Shown piece after piece: positions 8,518 to 16,515 of a stretch of DNA of 64,000 bases. Source of the stretch: JAHEDT01 sp963825615 (GTDB lineage: Bacteria; Desulfobacterota; Desulfuromonadia; Desulfuromonadales; BM103); the NCBI GenBank assembly GCA_963825615.1, contig CAWGTV010000001.1, positions 682,001-746,000 of the forward strand, given 5' to 3'. Position 1 is the stretch's first letter; every line of letters starts with the position of its first letter. Position numbers and translations under genes: made by a program. A model generated the notes under the pieces. The model was given only the letters and a program-made list of their open reading frames with translations. It had not been told where the DNA came from and did not search any database.

Positions 8518-9378
8518 CTAGGAAACAGCTGCCTGTCTGGTAAAGATGCGCAGGACCTGCGAGAGTTTGGCCTTCATCTCCTGACGGGAAACAATCATAT
8601 CCACCATGCCGTGTTCAAGGAGATATTCCGAGCGCTGGAAACCTTCCGGAAGCTTCTGGCGGATGGTCTGTTCGATAACGCGGGGGCCGGCGAAACCGAT
8701 CAAAGCTTTCGGCTCGGCAATGTTCAGGTCGCCAAGCATGGCAAAGCTGGCAGTCACGCCACCGGTGGTCGGATCGGTGAGCACCGAGATAAAGGGAAGC
8801 CCGGCCTTTTTAAGCTTGGCAAGTGCGGCACTGCTTTTCGCCATCTGCATCAGGGAGAGGATACTCTCCTGCATGCGCGCTCCGCCCGAAGAGGAGAAAA
8901 CCAGAACCGGAGCCTTCTTCTCCAGGCCCAACTCGATCGCCCTGGTCACCTTTTCACCGACGACCGAACCCATGCTGCCACCAAGGAAACCAAAATCAAA
9001 AACCGCCATCACCACTTCCTGGCCATTCATCAAGCCGGAGCCGGTGATAATGGCATCGCCGCCGCCGCTCTTTTTCACGGCAGCCTTGATCCGCTCGCTG
9101 TATTTCTTGGAATCCTTGAACTTCAGGAAATCGACCGAGGACATTCCGGCGTCGGTCTCGGTAAAGGTCCCCTCGTCAATGACGAGCGCGATCCTCTCCC
9201 TGGCACTGATGCGGAAGTGATAGTCACACTTGGGACAGACATTGAGATTACGCTCGATCTCCTTGGAATAGATGATCTCCTCGCAATTTTTACACTTTGT
9301 CCAGAGCCCTTCGGGCATGTGCACTGTCTTGGTTGACACCTGTGCAATCGGCGCTTTTGATTTTTTAAACCAGGCCAT
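8518..9378 (-). CDS. accD: Acetyl-CoA carboxylase carboxyltransferase subunit beta
   Basis: A 286-residue protein. An N-terminal four-cysteine zinc ribbon (C29, C32, C48, C51: CKNC and CPKC) precedes the carboxyltransferase crotonase-like fold with GGASMQ-like VFSSSGGARMQE and TDPTTGGVTASFAMLGD. With AccA it transfers the carboxyl group from biotin to acetyl-CoA to make malonyl-CoA, the first step of fatty-acid synthesis. Length and motifs are normal. It lies between the trp genes and folC. Confidence 0.97.
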   Translation of the reverse strand: MAWFKKSKAPIAQVSTKTVHMPEGLWTKCKNCEEIIYSKEIERNLNVCPKCDYHFRISARERIALVIDEGTFTETDAGMSSVDFLKFKDSKKYSERIKAAVKKSGGGDAIITGSGLMNGQEVVMAVFDFGFLGGSMGSVVGEKVTRAIELGLEKKAPVLVFSSSGGARMQESILSLMQMAKSSAALAKLKKAGLPFISVLTDPTTGGVTASFAMLGDLNIAEPKALIGFAGPRVIEQTIRQKLPEGFQRSEYLLEHGMVDMIVSRQEMKAKLSQVLRIFTRQAAVS

Positions 9379-9409
9379 GATTTACCTCGCGATTCAGACG
9401 GTTGCTGTT

Positions 9410-9565
9410 CTAGAACTCGAACCGTTCGTTGCCATCCAATACCCTGTAGCACTCCTGGCAGCATGCCAGTTCCGCACGGATCTCATCAAGATACTGGGGC
9501 TTCATATGAAATATTTTGACCGGTACTTCCGATTTGTCCAGTTTGGCAAGCTCCCGGGCCAGCAG
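9410..9565 (-). pseudogene. C-terminal remnant of a metallo-beta-lactamase-fold hydrolase gene
   Basis: Between the trpA stop and accD an open frame reads LLARELAKLDKSEVPVKIF, then HMKPQYLDEIRAEL, then GNERFEF. This resembles the C-terminal tail of MBL-fold cyclic-nucleotide phosphodiesterase-like proteins, where HMKPxYxxEI is typical. There is no plausible start before an internal ATG at 9505, and the frame upstream runs through trpA out of phase, so only about 51 codons remain and the metal-binding part is gone. I infer a deletion remnant. A short functional peptide from 9505 is possible but less likely. Confidence 0.45.
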
Positions 9566-9569
9566 TGAA

Positions 9570-10363
9570 TCAGATCGCCGCTTTGAGTTGACGAACAAAT
9601 TTCCGGACCTCGTCAAGCAGATTCGGCGAATCGCTGAACTCAGCAATCAGTTTCACCAGGGCGCTTCCCACCACAACCGCATCGGCAATGCTGGCAACCG
9701 CCCTGGCATCATCCGGCGTGGAGATGCCAAAACCAACGGCCACAGGGACCGGGCTCAACGCTTTCAGGTCATTGACGGCAGTGGCAATCGCCCCGGCATC
9801 CACCTGTTTACTGCCGGTCACTCCGGTCATGGAAACGTAGTAGAGGAAACCTTCGCCAGCCGAGGCCAGCCGGGCGCTGCGTGCAGCATCTGAGGTCGGC
9901 GCCAGAAGAGTGATCAGGTCAATTCCGGCCTTATGCAGAAAAGGATGCAATTCTCCTGCTTCTTCAGGGGGAAGATCAACCAGCAGTAAGCCGTCGACAC
10001 CAGCGGTTGCCGCGTCGCGGGCAAACAGTTCAAGGCCGTAACAGAAGACCGGGTTGTAATAACCCATGAGCACGATCGGCACATTGCTGTGCTGGCGCAC
10101 CCTGCGCGACCATATCCAGCACGCCGCGCAGCGTGGTACCGGCCGCCAGAGCCCTTTCCGAGGAAAGCTGGATGGTCGGCCCGTCGGCCATCGGGTCGGA
10201 GAAGGGGACCCCGAGCTCGATCAGGTCGACGCCGCCTTCAATGAGCGTGTGGACGATCTGCTCGCTGGTCGCCAAGTCCGGGTCACCGGCCGTGATAAAG
10301 GTAATGAGAGCTTTTTCGTTGCGTTCTTTGAGCGCAGCTCAATGTGGCAGTAATATTCGACAT
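9570..10363 (-). CDS. trpA: Tryptophan synthase alpha chain, frame broken twice as read
   Basis: From the ATG at 10363 (MSNITAT, with GGGAAG upstream) one additional base near 10337 and another near 10102 break the frame. The pieces read ALITFITAGDPDLATSEQI, IELGVPFSDPMADGPTIQ, then VPIVLMGYYNPVF, LLLVDLPPEE and GFGISTPDDARAV to the stop at 9570. The catalytic Glu of ELGVPFSDP and Asp of DLPPEE are present. Removing two bases gives 263 residues, normal for TrpA, which cleaves indole-3-glycerol phosphate to indole. It is separated from trpB by a helicase and a glycosylase gene and has its own promoter (10386-10415). Sequence error is the likeliest cause of the breaks. Confidence 0.85.
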
Positions 10364-10385
10364 GTATAGACTTCCCAAAATTTTA

Positions 10386-10415
10386 ATATTATCGGAACGC
10401 CACGAATGATATCAA
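10386..10415 (-). promoter_or_regulatory. Probable trpA promoter
   Basis: Minus-strand reading: -35 TTGATA (10415-10410, overlapping the glycosylase stop codon), 18-nt spacer, -10 TAATAT (10391-10386), just upstream of trpA. A 16-nt spacing to GATAAT is an alternative. It would uncouple trpA from the trpE operon. Confidence 0.6.
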
Positions 10416-11093
10416 CCGTTTTTTCCCTGCGCCAGGGATTTGACCTGATCAAGCAGGTCGACAAACATCCCGGCGTTCATCCGGCCGGTCTGAACATTGT
10501 AACGGCTGGTATGGTAGCAACCAACCAACCACAAGCCGTTAGGCAGCTTGACGCTGCTGCCGTGGCTGAATGGCGCATCTGCAAGGCGCTTAAGCAGCCC
10601 CTGCGACTGGAACAGCCGCAGACAGGCTGCTGTGCGCACCGTGACCGAGGGCAATGATCACGCGCAGCCGCGGCAGGGCCTGCAGCTCAGTTTCAAGGTA
10701 CGGCCGGCAGGCGGCAAACTCTTCGGCATTCGGACGATTCTCAGGAGGCAGGCATTTGACCGCATTGGTGATATAGAGGTCGCGCAGCTCCAGTCCATCA
10801 TTTGCAGCCACTGCGTCCACCTTATTGGACAATCCGCACTGATGCAGCAACGGATACATGAAGTCTCCGGCACCGTCACCGGTAAAGGGGCGACCGGTCC
10901 GATTCGCACCATGGGCTCCGGGAGCCAGGCCGACCAGGCAGAGCCGCGCTTGCAGATCGCCGAAACCGTTAACCGGCGCGTTGTGGTAATCAGCGCGCAG
11001 TCGCCTTTTGACCGGGGCGAGCTGTGCCATAAAAGCACCAAGCCGTGCACACTTTCGGCAGCCATCAAGACCATGCAGATCAATTGCGGCCAC
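10412..11093 (-). CDS. Family 5 (UDGb-type) uracil-DNA glycosylase, frame broken once as read
   Basis: The start is taken as the GTG at 11093 with AAGGG upstream, 4 bases past the helicase stop. A Cys pair (CRKC) near the N-terminus fits the iron-sulfur site of these enzymes. The motif GLAPGAHGANRTGRPFTGD and the late motif YHTSRYNVQTGRM identify the UDGb family, which removes uracil and some other deaminated bases from DNA. A single additional base near 10630 splits ALGHGAHS from ACLRLFQSQGLLKRLADAP. Corrected length is 226 residues. Confidence 0.82.
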
Positions 11094-11097
11094 CTGT

Positions 11098-12369
11098 CTA
11101 GCCCTTCTTCGGTCCGGACCTGCCACCGGGGCGGCGTCTGCCAACCGGGCGCGACTTGCCCCCGCCGCTTCTTTTCTCCGGAACCGGAACCGGCGACTTC
11201 TTATGCGGAACCCCACGCTTGTAATCGTGGCAGAGGTCTTCCTCATGGGGAATGGTACTCGGAATCTTCTGGCCGATATACTCTTCAATGTCGGGCAGGA
11301 AATAGGCAAGGTCTTCGTCCGCAAAGCTGATCGACTTGCCACCGGCTCCCGCCCGGGCCGTTCTGCCGATGCGATGGACATAATCTTCGGCATCCTGCGG
11401 CAGGTCATAGTTGACCACGTGCGTCACAGCATCGATATGCAGCCCGCGCGAAGCAACATCGGTGGCCACCAGGAAGTTGATCTTGCCGGCCTTGAAATCT
11501 TCAAGGATGCGCATACGCCGCTTCTGGGGGATATCCCCGGACAGAACGGCCACCTTGAAATCATTCTGCTGCAGGCGCCCGGAGAGGTGCTCCCCCTCCC
11601 GCTTGGTGTTGACAAAGACAAGGACCCTGACTTCGCCGGGCTCTTTTTTAAGCAGCCCGAGCAGCAGGGGGAATTTTTCGCGGCGCGCTACGTGGTAGAC
11701 AATCTGCTCGACCCGCTCGGCGGTCACCTGCTCCGGCTCGATCCGCACCTTCTCGGCGAGGTTCATGAACTCGTAGGCCAGCTCCATGACCCGCTGTGAG
11801 AGAGTGGCGGAGAACAGCATCGTCTGGCGTTTTTCAAAGGGCGGCAGCTTGCGCAGGATAAAACGCAGATCGCGGATGAACCCCATGTCGAACATGCGGT
11901 CCGCTTCATCGATGACCAGAGCTTCGACGTCCTTGAGGGAGAAGACATTCTGCTTGGCATAATCGATCAGTCGACCGGGAGTGGCGACGATGACATCGAC
12001 GCCGTCCTGGAGGGCGCGCCGTTGCTTTTCGTAGTCGACACCACCAAAGATCGCCTGCACTTTGAACGGGCAGCAGGCGCCGAGGCCGTTGGCATCTGCA
12101 CAAATCTGCACCACCAGCTCGCGGGTCGGCGCCAGCACCAGGGCGCGCGGCCCCTGTTTCGAGGCCGGCGGGTTTCGCAGCAGCCGGGTAAAGAGAGCAA
12201 TGAGGAATGCTGCCGTTTTGCCGGTGCCGGTCTGAGCTTGCGCAGCGACATCAAACCCCTGCAGCGCCAGCGGGATGGATTCTTCCTGGACGGGAGTCAG
12301 GTCGGTAAAACCGATCTGTTCAATCCCGCGCAGGACCTGGCTGGGTAAATCGAGTTCAGTGAATTTCAT
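11098..12369 (-). CDS. DEAD-box ATP-dependent RNA helicase (RhlE/RhlB type)
   Basis: A 423-residue protein with the full DEAD-box series: Q motif (FTDLTPVQEESIP), AQTGTGKT (motif I), PTRELV, TPGRLID, DEAD (within VIDEADRMFDMGF), SAT, and HRIGRTARAG (motif VI). A basic Gly/Arg/Lys-rich tail of about 45 residues follows the helicase core and probably binds RNA. Such enzymes unwind structured RNA in ribosome assembly or mRNA decay. It is inserted between trpB and the glycosylase gene and transcribed in the same direction. I cannot decide between RhlE and RhlB. Confidence 0.93.
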   Translation of the reverse strand: MKFTELDLPSQVLRGIEQIGFTDLTPVQEESIPLALQGFDVAAQAQTGTGKTAAFLIALFTRLLRNPPASKQGPRALVLAPTRELVVQICADANGLGACCPFKVQAIFGGVDYEKQRRALQDGVDVIVATPGRLIDYAKQNVFSLKDVEALVIDEADRMFDMGFIRDLRFILRKLPPFEKRQTMLFSATLSQRVMELAYEFMNLAEKVRIEPEQVTAERVEQIVYHVARREKFPLLLGLLKKEPGEVRVLVFVNTKREGEHLSGRLQQNDFKVAVLSGDIPQKRRMRILEDFKAGKINFLVATDVASRGLHIDAVTHVVNYDLPQDAEDYVHRIGRTARAGAGGKSISFADEDLAYFLPDIEEYIGQKIPSTIPHEEDLCHDYKRGVPHKKSPVPVPEKRSGGGKSRPVGRRRPGGRSGPKKG

Positions 12370-12400
12370 GCAATATGACGCATCGACCGGTACAGACCGC

Positions 12401-12441
12401 GAAGGGCTTATTCCCTTCTCGTCCCGCGTCCCGCGTCCCGC
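12401..12441. repeat. Hairpin plus three tandem GTCCCGC units
   Basis: In the 81-base gap between trpB and the helicase, GAAGGG (12401-12406) pairs with CCCTTC (12413-12418), and three perfect 7-base GTCCCGC copies follow (12421-12441). On the minus strand the hairpin comes about 30 bases after the trpB stop but has no T-run, so it is at best a weak or Rho-assisted terminator. The repeat could also be a slippage site. Confidence 0.5.
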
Positions 12442-12450
12442 GTTCCTGAT

Positions 12451-13647
12451 TTATAGTTCAAATCCCATGGCTTCGGCTACGGTGTGGATATCCTTGTCGC
12501 CACGACCGGAAAGGCAAACGAGGATGATCGCCTCAGGAGACAACTCCGGGGCAAGCTTGGCAAGATGAGCAATGGCATGGGCGCTTTCCAGGGCCGGGAT
12601 GATCCCTTCCATTTCCGTCAACATCCGGAACGCCGCCAAAGCCTGATCATCGGTCACCGAGACATACTCTGCCCGGCCGATGTCCTTGAGATAAGCATGT
12701 TCAGGGCCGACCCCCGGGTAGTCAAGACCGGCCGAAATCGAATGCGCGTGCTGGATCTGGCCATCACTATCCTGCAGCAGGTAGGTTTTGTTGCCGTGCA
12801 GGACACCAACCTGGCCGGCTGAGATACTGGCGGCATGCTTGCCGGTGGCGACGCCGAAACCGGCGGCCTCGACCCCGACCAGGCGCACCGACATATCGCC
12901 CACAAACGGGTAAAACAGGCCCATGGCATTTGACCCACCACCGATACAGGCTACGGCCACATCAGGGAGGCGCCCTTCCGCCTCGCGCATCTGCACTTTG
13001 GCTTCCTGCCCGATAACCGACTGAAAATCGCGCACCATCTCTGGATAAGGGTGCGGCCCGGCAACCGTACCGATCACGTAAAAGGTATCACGCACATGCG
13101 TGACCCAGTAACGCAGGGCCTCGTTCATGGCATCCTTGAGAGTCGAGGTGCCGCTGGTCACCTCGTGGACACGTGCACCGAGCAGTTTCATGCGAAACAC
13201 GTTCAGGGACTGGCGGCGGATATCCTCTGCCCCCATGAAAACATCGCATTCCATGCCGAATAACGCGGCTACGGTAGCTGTGGCGACACCGTGTTGTCCG
13301 GCACCGGTTTCGGCGATCACCTTGCGCTTGCCCATGCGGCGGGCGAGCAGAATTTGCCCGACCGTGTTGTTGACCTTGTGGGCCCCTGTGTGATTCAGAT
13401 CCTCGCGTTTCAGGTAAATTTTGGCTCCGCCCAGGTGTTCCGTGATTCGCCTGGCAAAATAGAGCGGGCTCGGACGACCGACATAATTCTTGAGATATGC
13501 ATCGAATTCAGACCGGAACGCGGGGTCGGCCTGGCACTGTCGATAGCCCTCTTCCAGTTCCAGCAGAGCCGGCATCAGGGTTTCCGCAACGTAGCGGCCG
13601 CCGAACTGGCCGAAATGCCCCCGGGGATCTGGCTGTTGATAGCTCAT
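12451..13647 (-). CDS. trpB: Tryptophan synthase beta chain (TrpB1)
   Basis: A 398-residue PLP enzyme that joins indole and serine to make tryptophan, partner of TrpA. The PLP lysine is K91 in LNHTGAHKVNN, the phosphate-binding loop is GGGSNAMG, and GQFGGRYVAETLMPAL at the N-terminus is typical of the classical TrpB1 group. Length and motifs are normal. Its ATG overlaps the trpF stop (ATGA), so translation is coupled. Confidence 0.97.
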   Translation of the reverse strand: MSYQQPDPRGHFGQFGGRYVAETLMPALLELEEGYRQCQADPAFRSEFDAYLKNYVGRPSPLYFARRITEHLGGAKIYLKREDLNHTGAHKVNNTVGQILLARRMGKRKVIAETGAGQHGVATATVAALFGMECDVFMGAEDIRRQSLNVFRMKLLGARVHEVTSGTSTLKDAMNEALRYWVTHVRDTFYVIGTVAGPHPYPEMVRDFQSVIGQEAKVQMREAEGRLPDVAVACIGGGSNAMGLFYPFVGDMSVRLVGVEAAGFGVATGKHAASISAGQVGVLHGNKTYLLQDSDGQIQHAHSISAGLDYPGVGPEHAYLKDIGRAEYVSVTDDQALAAFRMLTEMEGIIPALESAHAIAHLAKLAPELSPEAIILVCLSGRGDKDIHTVAEAMGFEL

Positions 13648-14276
13648 GCAAATGACTCCTTGGCCAGACGGATAAACCGGGCCACTTTTTCCGGGTCCTT
13701 AACCCCTGGTAGTTTCTCAACGCCGCTGGACACATCCACTCCGTAAGGGTGGACCCGGCGCACAGCTTCAGCGACATTCTCGGGATTGAGGCCGCCAGCC
13801 AGAATGACCGGATGCTCTTTGGCCACGACCGCTGCCTGTTCCCAGTCGCAACGATGACCGGTGCCGCCGAACTGGTTCGGGACATAAGCGTCAAGCAACA
13901 GAGCGGCGACCGGGTAGGCAGCAAAGGCACCTGCGGCCATCGACCCCCGCAGGCGAAAGGCCTTGATCACCCGGCAGGGGGGATAGCTGCACTGGTCGGG
14001 CGCCTCGTCCCCATGCAATTGTACCGTATCCAGTCCGCATAACACCACTATCTCACGGATGCGAGCCGGGGCTTCATTGACGAAAAGGCCGACTGTCGTG
14101 ATCAGGGGAGGTAGCTCGGCAATGATCTGCCTGGCCGCGTCCGGAGCAATGCAGCGCGGGCTGCCGGGATAAAAGACGAAACCGAGGGCGTCCGCCCCGC
14201 ACGCTACCGCATACCGTGCATCTTGCGGATTGGTGATGCCACATATTTTCACCCGCGGCACACCGTATTCATCCAT
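13644..14276 (-). CDS. trpF: Phosphoribosylanthranilate isomerase
   Basis: A 210-residue TIM-barrel protein catalysing the Amadori rearrangement of phosphoribosylanthranilate to CdRP. The N-terminal catalytic Cys is in VKICGIT, the general-acid Asp region is in LLLDAYVPNQFGGTG, and phosphate binding is by LAGGLNPENV and GVDVSSGVE. It begins 3 bases after trpB2 and overlaps trpB by 4 bases, a tightly packed operon position. Confidence 0.96.
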   Translation of the reverse strand: MDEYGVPRVKICGITNPQDARYAVACGADALGFVFYPGSPRCIAPDAARQIIAELPPLITTVGLFVNEAPARIREIVVLCGLDTVQLHGDEAPDQCSYPPCRVIKAFRLRGSMAAGAFAAYPVAALLLDAYVPNQFGGTGHRCDWEQAAVVAKEHPVILAGGLNPENVAEAVRRVHPYGVDVSSGVEKLPGVKDPEKVARFIRLAKESFA

Positions 14277-14279
14277 TAC

Positions 14280-15632
14280 TCAACCGACCTTGGGTAAATG
14301 CAACAACGATTCTCTGATGGCCGCTTCCGGATATTCATAATCCTGCAGTTCGTTGTTGAAGTAGGCATCGTAAGCGGCCATATCGACATGGCCATGTCCG
14401 GACAGGTTGAAGAGGATGACCCTCTCCTTGCCTTCTTCCTTGGCCAGCAGCGCTTCGTCAATCGCGCCACGGATCGCGTGGGACGATTCGGGGGCCGGGA
14501 TGATCGACTCGGTGCGGGCAAAGAGAACGGCCGCTTCAAAGCAGGCAATCTGGGGCACCGCCTTGGTTTCAATGACACCCTCATGTACCAGCTGTGACAC
14601 CAGCGGAGCAGCGCCATGGTAGCGCAGGCCACCGGCATGAATGCCGGGTGGCATGAAATCATGGCCGAGGGTGTACATCCGGGAGATCGGTGCCATCTTC
14701 GCCGTATCACCATAGTCGAAGGCGTAGACCCCTTTGGTCAGGGTCGGGCAGCTGGCCGGTTCAACCGCGAGGAGACGGACATTTTTGCCGTTTGCCTTGT
14801 CCGAAACGAAGGGGAAGGCAATCCCGGCGAAGTTGGAGCCGCCACCATGGCAGCCGATGACCACGTCAGGGTAGTCGCCGGCAATCTTGAGCTGTTCCTT
14901 GGCTTCGAGTCCGATAATCGTCTGATGCATGCAGACATGATTCAGCACGCTGCCGAGGGAGTAACGGGTGTCCTCATGTGTGGCCGCGTCTTCAACCGCC
15001 TCACTGATGGCAATGCCCAGAGAACCCTGGTTGTCGGGATCCTTGGCGAGAATCGCCCGACCGGCATTGGTTTGGTTCGATGGCGAGGGAAAAACCTCCG
15101 CACCCCACAGCTGCATCATGCTTTTGCGGTAAGGCTTTTGGCCGTAAGAGACCTTGACCATGTAAACCGTGCATTCCAGACCGAAGAGCTGGCAGGCCAT
15201 GGCAATGGATGAACCCCACTGTCCGGCGCCGGTTTCCGAGGCAATCCGCTTGGTGCCGGCAATCTTGTTGTAATAGGCCTGCGGCACGGCAGTGTTCGGC
15301 TTGTGCGATCCGGCCGGGGAAACCCCCTCGTACTTGTAATAGATCTTAGCCGGGGTGCCGAGGGCTTTTTCCAGCTTGTGCGCCCGGAACATCGGCGAGG
15401 GGCGCCACGTCTTGTAAATCTCCCGGACCGGTTCGGGGATATCGATCCAGCGCTGCGACGAGACCTCCTGCTCGATGAGGCCCATGGGGAAGAGCGGCAG
15501 CAGGTCGTCCGGGGTCACCGGCTGCAGGGTGCCGGGATGGATGACCGGCGCCATCTGTCCAGGCATATCGGGGATGATATTGTACCACTGCTTGGGAATC
15601 TGGTCTTCGCTAAGAAGTATTTTAGTTTGCAT
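14280..15632 (-). CDS. trpB2: TrpB2-type tryptophan synthase beta chain
   Basis: A 450-residue PLP enzyme of the TrpB2 branch, longer than TrpB1 through an N-terminal extension (residues 1-75). The PLP lysine is K111 in SPAGSHKPNTA, and the phosphate loop is CHGGGSNFAG. Members of this branch usually act on indole and serine without TrpA, salvaging free indole, though some use phosphoserine. It shares the operon with the classical trpB, so the cell encodes both forms in one transcript. Its gap to trpC is 47 bases. Confidence 0.93.
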   Translation of the reverse strand: MQTKILLSEDQIPKQWYNIIPDMPGQMAPVIHPGTLQPVTPDDLLPLFPMGLIEQEVSSQRWIDIPEPVREIYKTWRPSPMFRAHKLEKALGTPAKIYYKYEGVSPAGSHKPNTAVPQAYYNKIAGTKRIASETGAGQWGSSIAMACQLFGLECTVYMVKVSYGQKPYRKSMMQLWGAEVFPSPSNQTNAGRAILAKDPDNQGSLGIAISEAVEDAATHEDTRYSLGSVLNHVCMHQTIIGLEAKEQLKIAGDYPDVVIGCHGGGSNFAGIAFPFVSDKANGKNVRLLAVEPASCPTLTKGVYAFDYGDTAKMAPISRMYTLGHDFMPPGIHAGGLRYHGAAPLVSQLVHEGVIETKAVPQIACFEAAVLFARTESIIPAPESSHAIRGAIDEALLAKEEGKERVILFNLSGHGHVDMAAYDAYFNNELQDYEYPEAAIRESLLHLPKVG

Positions 15633-15679
15633 GAGACAACTCCTTGAGATTAAAGGTTATGAGCCCCAGTAAAAGGAAA

Positions 15680-16474
15680 TCAGTCCGTCGCGCCCTGCAG
15701 TTCCCGCAGCTTGGCGCCGATATCGTTTTCGCGCATGAGTGACTCTCCGACCAGGAACCCTCGGGCTCCGGCCCGTTGTAGACGCAGGACATCTGCACGA
15801 CTGGCGATGCCGCTCTCGGCAACGACAAAATGGCCGGCAGGGATCAACGGCAGCAAGCGTTCTGTCGTCGCCAGGTCGGTTGTGAAGGTCTGCAGGTTGC
15901 GATTGTTGATGCCGATCAGTTCACAGCCAGTGGTCAGGGCCATCACCAGCTCCGCCTCGTCATGCACTTCCAGCAGCACGTCGAGATGGAGTTCGACCGC
16001 CAAGGCATTGTACTCTGCCAGTTGCGCAGCATCAAGGATGGCGGCAATCAGCAATATGGCATCGGCGCCGGCGACCCGGGCTTCGTAAATCTGGTAAGGA
16101 TCACAGATAAAGTCCTTGCGCAAAAGGGGCAGGTTGACAATTTCGCGAATCTTGCCAAGGTAGAGCAGATGGCCCATGAAGAAGTGCTCGTCGGTCAATA
16201 CCGACAAACAGGTGGCGCCGTTATCCTGGTAAATTTCGGCAATTTCCAGGGGGTCGAAATCAGCGCGGATCACACCTTTGCTGGGCGAGCCCTTCTTGAC
16301 TTCCGCGATCATTGCCGGCCAACTGGAATCTGCCGTTGCGCGCAGCGCCCTCAGGAAACCACGGGGCTGGTCTTCAAGTTCGCTGATCCCTCTCTGCAAA
16401 GAGGCAAGTGAACGGCGGGCCTTGGCCAGGGCGACTTCCTGACGCTTATATTCGGCAATCTTATCAAGTATCAT
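15680..16474 (-). CDS. trpC: Indole-3-glycerol phosphate synthase
   Basis: A 264-residue TIM-barrel enzyme that closes CdRP to indole-3-glycerol phosphate. The catalytic Lys pair is in EVKKGSPSKGVIR and LLRKDFICDPYQI, and INNRNLQTF plus AESGIASRADV form the substrate-binding strands. It is a single-function TrpC, not fused to TrpF. It lies 41 bases after trpD. Confidence 0.96.
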   Translation of the reverse strand: MILDKIAEYKRQEVALAKARRSLASLQRGISELEDQPRGFLRALRATADSSWPAMIAEVKKGSPSKGVIRADFDPLEIAEIYQDNGATCLSVLTDEHFFMGHLLYLGKIREIVNLPLLRKDFICDPYQIYEARVAGADAILLIAAILDAAQLAEYNALAVELHLDVLLEVHDEAELVMALTTGCELIGINNRNLQTFTTDLATTERLLPLIPAGHFVVAESGIASRADVLRLQRAGARGFLVGESLMRENDIGAKLRELQGATD

Positions 16475-16515
16475 GGTTTTGACCGGTTAACAGAGACAGG
16501 AGCTGTGTCATTGTC

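Noticed and set aside
9123..9464. Minus-strand frame overlapping the accD start (MLPGVLQGIGWQ...)
   Set aside because: It is out of frame with accD and a shadow of it; the accD N-terminus with its zinc ribbon is clear.
7868..10640. Programmed frameshifting as the cause of the folC/trpA/UDG breaks
   Set aside because: The sites share no slippery heptamer or downstream structure, and several unrelated genes being recoded at once is implausible.
12421..12441. Three GTCCCGC units considered as a CRISPR-like array
   Set aside because: Units are directly adjacent without spacers and only 7 bases long; this is a simple tandem repeat.
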